In this document: piece by piece, positions 9,605 to 13,746 of the stretch | Layout of the letters: each line of letters starts with the position of its first letter | Position numbering within the stretch: position 1 is the first letter of the stretch | NCBI GenBank assembly: GCA_015039315.1 | Contig: WIDE01000213.1 | Span: 15,774 to 29,519, forward strand | Direction: 5' to 3' | Origin: Clavulina sp. PMI_390 | Lineage: Eukaryota > Basidiomycota > Agaricomycetes > Cantharellales > Hydnaceae | DNA length: 13,746 bases | Translations under genes and position numbers: made by a program | The notes under the pieces: generated by a model | What the model was told of the DNA's origin: nothing | What the model saw: the letters and a program-made list of their open reading frames with translations, nothing else | The model's database searches: none

Positions 9605-10360
9605 GTATGTGTCAACCCGTCACCTCGCTACGGAAACATCACGGACCGAATGTTGATACGAATCACGCGCCCATTCAATATGATTCTGGATCTTATATTT
9701 TTGACTCATTCTCATACCCCCACTGAAACCTCTTGAAGCCCAATAGAGGGCATGACGTTTCTCGGCGAGTACACAGGAATACCGGGAGGTGTTCTCTTTG
9801 ACGAAATGAGGCCGACTGTTCGCGAAGCTACCTCCACCTGCCGCGCAGTCGTTAATAGTGTTAGCGGCGCTCACAGAATGCAGTACAATGAGCAAACGAG
9901 CCGCCACCAGTGCAGTTCAGTGTCAAATGTTGCTGGGTGAGGTTCCCTGAGACAGGAGGTAACCAAAATGAGATGCGGAGGGGCTCCAGACCTATTTGGC
10001 TGTGTTGTGCGACCGTGCCACCACTTCCTGCTTCCACCATTTATCGAATCTCTGACGCTGAAGATTGTGGAACAAATGCCCCCCTATTGCGAGAATACTG
10101 GATCCTGTCTCTCTCCTGTCTCTTTTCTTGCTCAAAATTTACATCCGTTCCAGCTGCTGTCCCAATCTCAGTGGGCCCATGCTCGTTAGCTGGATTCGCT
10201 CGTTATGGAGCGTAACTCGATCGGCTGGATAGAACAATCTGATTCAAAGTCCTCTGAAGGCTCCATACTATCTAGATGCCTACAATCGCTCCCACAGTAC
10301 ATTCCCTACCAAAGTACCAAGAACTGTTTCCTTGCCAGTTATCTCTAAAACACCCAAAGC
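9605..10360. other. Intergenic stretch, no supported gene
   Basis: Several overlapping open frames of 60-100 codons occur on both strands (plus 9752-9940, 9910-10215, 9968-10189; minus 9907-9620). None shows a known motif, and no phase-consistent intron chain links them. CpG frequency is normal. Confidence 0.4.
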
Positions 10361-10745
10361 TCATGGTATTGGCCTCCGTCTGTGATAATCTAGACCAACA
10401 CCATCTCTCACTATCCCCATGATAGCTTCAATGCTTGGATCTCTTCTCGCTTCTAGGCGGCGGATGAAGCTTCTGCTTTCATCGTCGCGAGCTTTCGCCT
10501 CCAGCTCGTTCACGCTATCTCCTAATCCATGGCGAGGGCCCAGATCACGTAGCTTTGTGGCTTTCTTACCGCCCGCCAGTATGACTACACACCTCCTCTT
10601 CTCTTGCTCGGTGGAGAAATGCAATGCTTTGCTCTGGCGGTACACCGCTGGTAGTCGCGACGCCTTCAGGTTCAAAAGGTGGCGTAAAAGGCCAATTCTC
10701 CCTCAGCTCACCCCTCAACGGCCGCCCCAACCACTTCTCAGACCA
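10361..10745 (-). other. Two candidate exons of an unrecognised gene
   Basis: A 176-nt exon (10745-10570) with a Trp/Pro-rich peptide (SEKWLGRPLRGELRENWPF, then PPFEPEGV) ends at a GTAAGA donor. A 55-nt intron (10569-10515) leads in phase into 10514-10361, a charged helical peptide (VNELEAKARDDESRSF) ending in a stop. No start codon was found: an in-frame TAG lies just before TGG at 10745, at a possible acceptor (TTTTAG). The 5' end would lie close to or overlap the opposite-strand dsRBD gene. It could be a partial gene, a relic or chance; the opposite strand is also open here. Confidence 0.33.
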
Positions 10746-10782
10746 CTAAAACCTTTCCTTTGTCATCCTCAAATTTAGTATC

Positions 10783-11205
10783 ATGGGTGCGATCATTATT
10801 TCCATGCGTCGTCGATGATAATCTAACGACAAGCAGATCCAGAGTTCGAGTATACCAATTTTCTCCATAACCATGTCGAACAAACACATCAATTCACGAT
10901 TGATTTTGTGAGTGGTTGCTTTTGTTACTCAACTCGAGAGGAGGGCGCCAACCTTAATAATTAGGTTTGTCAACGGTTTGACCATCCTGAAACTGGGGAA
11001 AGGTTGTGGGAGGCGCTACTTTACGGTAGGTCCTGGATGTATCCCACCAGCGATTTCGACTCTCCTAATACGCTGCTGACCAACTCCGATAGTGGATGGA
11101 GTACTCCAGGGTCAAGGCTTCGGTCACAAGAAAGGATGGGCCAAGAACGAGGCTTCAAAGGCATACCTGATTGCCAATGGCTATCGCATGACGCCTCCAT
11201 TCTAA
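10783..11205 (+). CDS. Small single double-stranded RNA-binding domain protein (82 aa)
   Basis: Four exons: 10783-10786, 10837-10907, 10965-11025, 11093-11205. The introns are 50, 57 and 67 nt with GTGCGA, GTGAGT and GTAGGT donors and CAG, TAG and TAG acceptors. Phases agree and the coding length is 249 nt including TAA. The first exon is only ATGG; a TCTAAC branch-like site lies 11 nt before its acceptor. The 82 residues are almost exactly one dsRBD. Residues 6-25 fit helix 1, WEALLYVDG (40-48) fits strand 1, GQGFGHKKGWAKNEA (52-66) fits the Gly-turn, the KK pair that contacts the phosphate backbone, and the start of helix 2, and AYLIANGY closes it. Known dsRBDs bind dsRNA; a role in RNA interference or dsRNA sensing is inference. 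No catalytic domain is present. Confidence 0.75.
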
Positions 11206-12138
11206 TCATGAGACTGTAGCAATGTGTTCAGATAGACATAGAACTTTTCACCCACCATTTGCCCCTTTTTCTTTGATCTTGCTGTCTCATCTTGCCTTTT
11301 TTCGATGGTAGTACGGTCAAGGCTGGACTAAAAAGCCCGCTTCTTGCCCCTATTACCTCTTTGATGATGTACCCTCTATGTATATATGTAGACATCTCTT
11401 TAGAGAGATGAGAGCACTGCAGCTGTACATATATGTTTGTAGTAATTTATGTGTTTACAACCTAACTGGAATTTCTGTGGGGTCATTACATGGTCTGTTA
11501 ACACTGTTGTGGAATAGGCACTTGACAAGCCTAGGACCCATAACCAAGGCAAGGCAATCAATATCCACTTCTCAAAAATTACCAGAAGCTTCCTCTTGCT
11601 CACTCTAGCTAGCTCAGATCAACTTCCCCTTTGTTACCAACCTTGGATGACATATACATGATTTGATCTTTCCCATAAATATGACAACTGATGGGCACAG
11701 TCAAATCCAGTTCTGGACCCAGGCCCAAAGTTTCATATCTGTCATTCACAAATCAGCAAACCATCATGGCCATAGCAATATCATCTGCCCAGAAGCCTGC
11801 CATACCACAGGCAGCCTTTGCTTGGTGCTAGGTTCAATGTACACAAATGGCTTCCTTAACAAAATTTGATAGTTTGGCATATAAATATGCTTGCCTGACT
11901 CAGAATTTGTTTCATTCTCAGAAACATTATATTAAAAAATAGACCCCTGCCTTTGGTAGTTTGTGCTCCAGGACTTTCCTAGTGTTGTTATGACAATATT
12001 GATTGTCCTTATCTTCCTTTCAGAATTGATGTCATAGAATCCTTTGCCTGCCTGCTCATAGACACATATCATTGTAGGAGGAGAATATATGCATTAAAAT
12101 ATGAGCAACTCTATTGCAAGGCAGCTATCAAAAGAACA
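11206..12138. other. AT-rich, CpG-free stretch without a gene
   Basis: The part from 11340 on has no CpG at all, in sharp contrast with the DNA just to its left. It lies downstream of the second NLR on the minus strand, so part may be its 3' untranslated region. Short open frames (plus 11663-11869, minus 11603-11400) show no recognisable domain. Relics of a mobile element are possible, but no terminal repeat or transposase motif was seen. Confidence 0.5.
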
Positions 12139-13746
12139 CTAATGAAAATGAGCTGCTGGTGGAGTATAACACTCAGCCCAGTTACTACCCAACTTCATGT
12201 GATCCAAGCTCAACTTCACTAGTGATTTTTCTCCCCATCCTAACACATGATCTAGTCTCTGATCATGCAGAGCTGCCCTGTAGCCAGAAGGAATCCACAG
12301 AATAAGTTCACCTTTGGGCCCTTTGAGCCAACCTCCTGGAGATAGATTCCAATAGAAAGGGAGGGAAAATGCAGGAGAGTTGGCATTTGATGGGATCAGC
12401 TTGACACAGGTCATTTCAACATTCCATATCCTCACAGTGCAATCATGAGACCCAGATGCAAGCTTTGTGCCATCTTGAGAGAATGCAACACATGTTACAG
12501 CATCTTCATGACCAACAAGTGGATCTCCTTTTGTTGTATGAGATTCTACATCCCATAGGAGGATTCTTTTATCTAGTGATCCAGATGCAATCACTGCACC
12601 ACTGGGAGCCCATGCGATTGATGTGATAGCATCCTTGTGACCAGCAAGAGGAGTACTTTTTGGCACTGGAGACTGTACATCCCAGACTCTGACCATGTTG
12701 TCCTTTGCACCAGATGCAAGAAGTACACCCTTTGGAGAAAATGCCACACATGTGACCCAATTACTGTGGCCAATGAGAGGGCCTCCCCTGATTGTACAAG
12801 ATTGAACATCCCAGAGCTGTATGGTCCTATCATCAGAAGCAGATGCAAGGAGTGCCCCATCTGGAGAAAATGAAATAGAATTCACTGAATGCTTGTGGCC
12901 TTGTAATACACCCACAGTTGTCATATTGGACTGGAGACCATACAGCTGGATAGTGCGATCCTTGCATGCTGAGGCCAAGAGCACATTATCTGGAGAAAAG
13001 GCAGTGGAGGTAACAGCACTTCTGTGCTTCACAAGGGGTTGCCCTACTGGGGCTTGAGAAGGGACATCCCATAGCTGAACAGCCCCACCTTTGGTGCTAG
13101 AGGCAAGAAGTATGCTGTCAGGGGAAAATGATAATGAGGTGATCATGTTGCCAGTGCCAGCCAGGGGCTTCCCAATGGCAGTATATGATGTGGCATCCCA
13201 GAGCTGGATAGCTGCATCCTCTGAGGCAGAAGCCAGAGCTGCACCATCAGGAGAGAATGTCACACAGGTGATTCCTGCCTTGTGACTCATTGTTTTAGTG
13301 CCCAGCATAACTTCACTAGTCTCAATTTCCCATATCCTGACTGTTCTATCCCTAGAACCAGAGACTAGGAAAGCTCCAGTAGATGAAAATCCAACACCAA
13401 TAACTCCACGGACATGGCCCGTGAGTGGACTACCTTTGGATTGATAAGACTTTGCATCCCAGAGGTAAATGGTATTGTCATCAGAGCCAGATGCAAGGGT
13501 GGTGCCATCGGGAGAGAAAGACACAGATCTGACAGAATCCCTGTGACCTCTAAGAGGGTTTCCTATTGGTGCATGCTCCAGAACATCCCACAGCCTGACA
13601 GTTTTGTCATGTGAGCCAGAAGCCAGTAGTTTACTATCTGGGGAGAAGGATAGAGATTTGACTGGGCCCTCATGGCCCAGAAGTGGGCTTCCAATTGCCT
13701 CATGACTAACAGTATCCCACAGGTAGATGGTGCTGTCATTAGAACT
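12139..13746 (-). CDS. C-terminal WD40 array and tail of a second NLR (5' end beyond right edge)
   Basis: The frame is open from the right edge to TGA at 12139, giving 535 residues without an intron. It enters inside a WD40 blade and holds ten further repeats of 42-44 residues (GH..V.S..FSPDG..LASGS.D.TI.LWD), some degenerate: SHKAGI, GTGNMI and KHRSAV replace the GH start. After the last blade (VRIWNVE) comes a tail with GGWLKGPKGELILWIPSGYR and a final NWAECY. This GW...LWIP...W..C ending is typical of Agaricomycete NACHT-WD40 proteins, so the missing part probably encodes a NACHT ATPase. WD40 arrays in fungal NLRs act as ligand-sensing regions; the ligand is unknown. The gene is on the same strand as the kinase-NLR at 1-4746, consistent with a family cluster. 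Confidence 0.9.
   Translation of the reverse strand, partial: SSNDSTIYLWDTVSHEAIGSPLLGHEGPVKSLSFSPDSKLLASGSHDKTVRLWDVLEHAPIGNPLRGHRDSVRSVSFSPDGTTLASGSDDNTIYLWDAKSYQSKGSPLTGHVRGVIGVGFSSTGAFLVSGSRDRTVRIWEIETSEVMLGTKTMSHKAGITCVTFSPDGAALASASEDAAIQLWDATSYTAIGKPLAGTGNMITSLSFSPDSILLASSTKGGAVQLWDVPSQAPVGQPLVKHRSAVTSTAFSPDNVLLASACKDRTIQLYGLQSNMTTVGVLQGHKHSVNSISFSPDGALLASASDDRTIQLWDVQSCTIRGGPLIGHSNWVTCVAFSPKGVLLASGAKDNMVRVWDVQSPVPKSTPLAGHKDAITSIAWAPSGAVIASGSLDKRILLWDVESHTTKGDPLVGHEDAVTCVAFSQDGTKLASGSHDCTVRIWNVEMTCVKLIPSNANSPAFSLPFYWNLSPGGWLKGPKGELILWIPSGYRAALHDQRLDHVLGWGEKSLVKLSLDHMKLGSNWAECYTPPAAHFH
12415..13746 (-). repeat. WD40 repeat array of NLR 2 (ten full units plus a part)
   Basis: Units of 42-44 codons; the DNA signature matching SFSPDG (plus-strand ccatcaggagagaatg and variants) recurs, for example near 13243 and 13507, and also at 16-31 and 145-160 in NLR 1. 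Units differ more from each other than the two terminal NLR 1 units do, so this end of the array does not look recently amplified. Confidence 0.88.

Noticed and set aside
9752..9940. Open frame MTFLGEYTGIPGG as a real exon
   Set aside because: No known motif, and joining it to the upstream GTATGT donor in phase creates a stop.
10419..10778. Plus-strand open frame of 119 codons before the dsRBD gene
   Set aside because: Ser/Arg/Pro-rich without a domain, no splice link to the dsRBD exons, and opposite to the better minus-strand exon pair.
10873..10907. ATG at 10873 as the start of the dsRBD protein
   Set aside because: From this ATG the exon ends in phase 2 while the next exon must start in phase 0; the frame from ATGG at 10783 fits all junctions and completes helix 1 of the dsRBD.
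11393..11410. Perfect 7-bp inverted repeat catctct-ttag-agagatg near the CpG border
   Set aside because: Short enough to occur by chance; no gene or terminator it could serve was seen.
11340..12138. Transposable-element relic
   Set aside because: The composition is suggestive, but I found no terminal repeats, target-site duplication or transposase/reverse-transcriptase motif.

Overview
The window looks like nuclear DNA of a basidiomycete fungus, most likely an Agaricomycete. The evidence is: many short phase-consistent introns of about 49-70 nt (a few longer), NACHT-WD40 STAND proteins (fungal NLRs), a fungal HGDLHPGN-type kinase, and short dsRNA-binding and RNase H1-N-like genes. I cannot name the species. 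Nearly every real gene is cut into short exons, so a plain list of open frames hides most of them. The gene models below were built by hand from splice sites, reading phase and paralogue alignment; no search was run.

Layout. (1) 1-4746, minus: one long gene that leaves the window on the left. Read 5' to 3' it encodes a protein kinase domain, a helical fungal-NLR N-terminal region, a NACHT ATPase, and the start of a WD40 array. Twelve exons join in frame over about 1,364 residues. (2) 4812-5470, minus: a damaged copy of a domain I do not recognise. (3) 6560-7873, minus: an intact six-exon paralogue of that domain (278 aa) with a C-terminal segment resembling the RNase H1 N-terminal/Cauli_VI fold. 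Intron positions and phases match the damaged copy. (4) About 7874-10360: gene-poor, with a few weak exon candidates. (5) 10361-10745, minus: two possible exons of an unrecognised gene. (6) 10783-11205, plus: a four-exon gene for an 82-residue single-dsRBD protein. (7) 11206-12138: no gene seen. (8) 12139-13746, minus: the C-terminal WD40 array and tail of a second NLR, entering from the right edge.

Composition is a mosaic. Much of the NLR DNA is almost free of CpG: there is none from 2437 to 3622 and none from 11340 to 12614. The 4.4-11.3 kb interior is CpG-rich, and the right border near 11,339 is sharp.

Taken together, this is an accessory innate-immunity-like locus: a kinase-NLR, a second NLR, a stand-alone dsRNA-binding protein and a duplicated undescribed domain. 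That the genes act together is inference from neighbourhood only.
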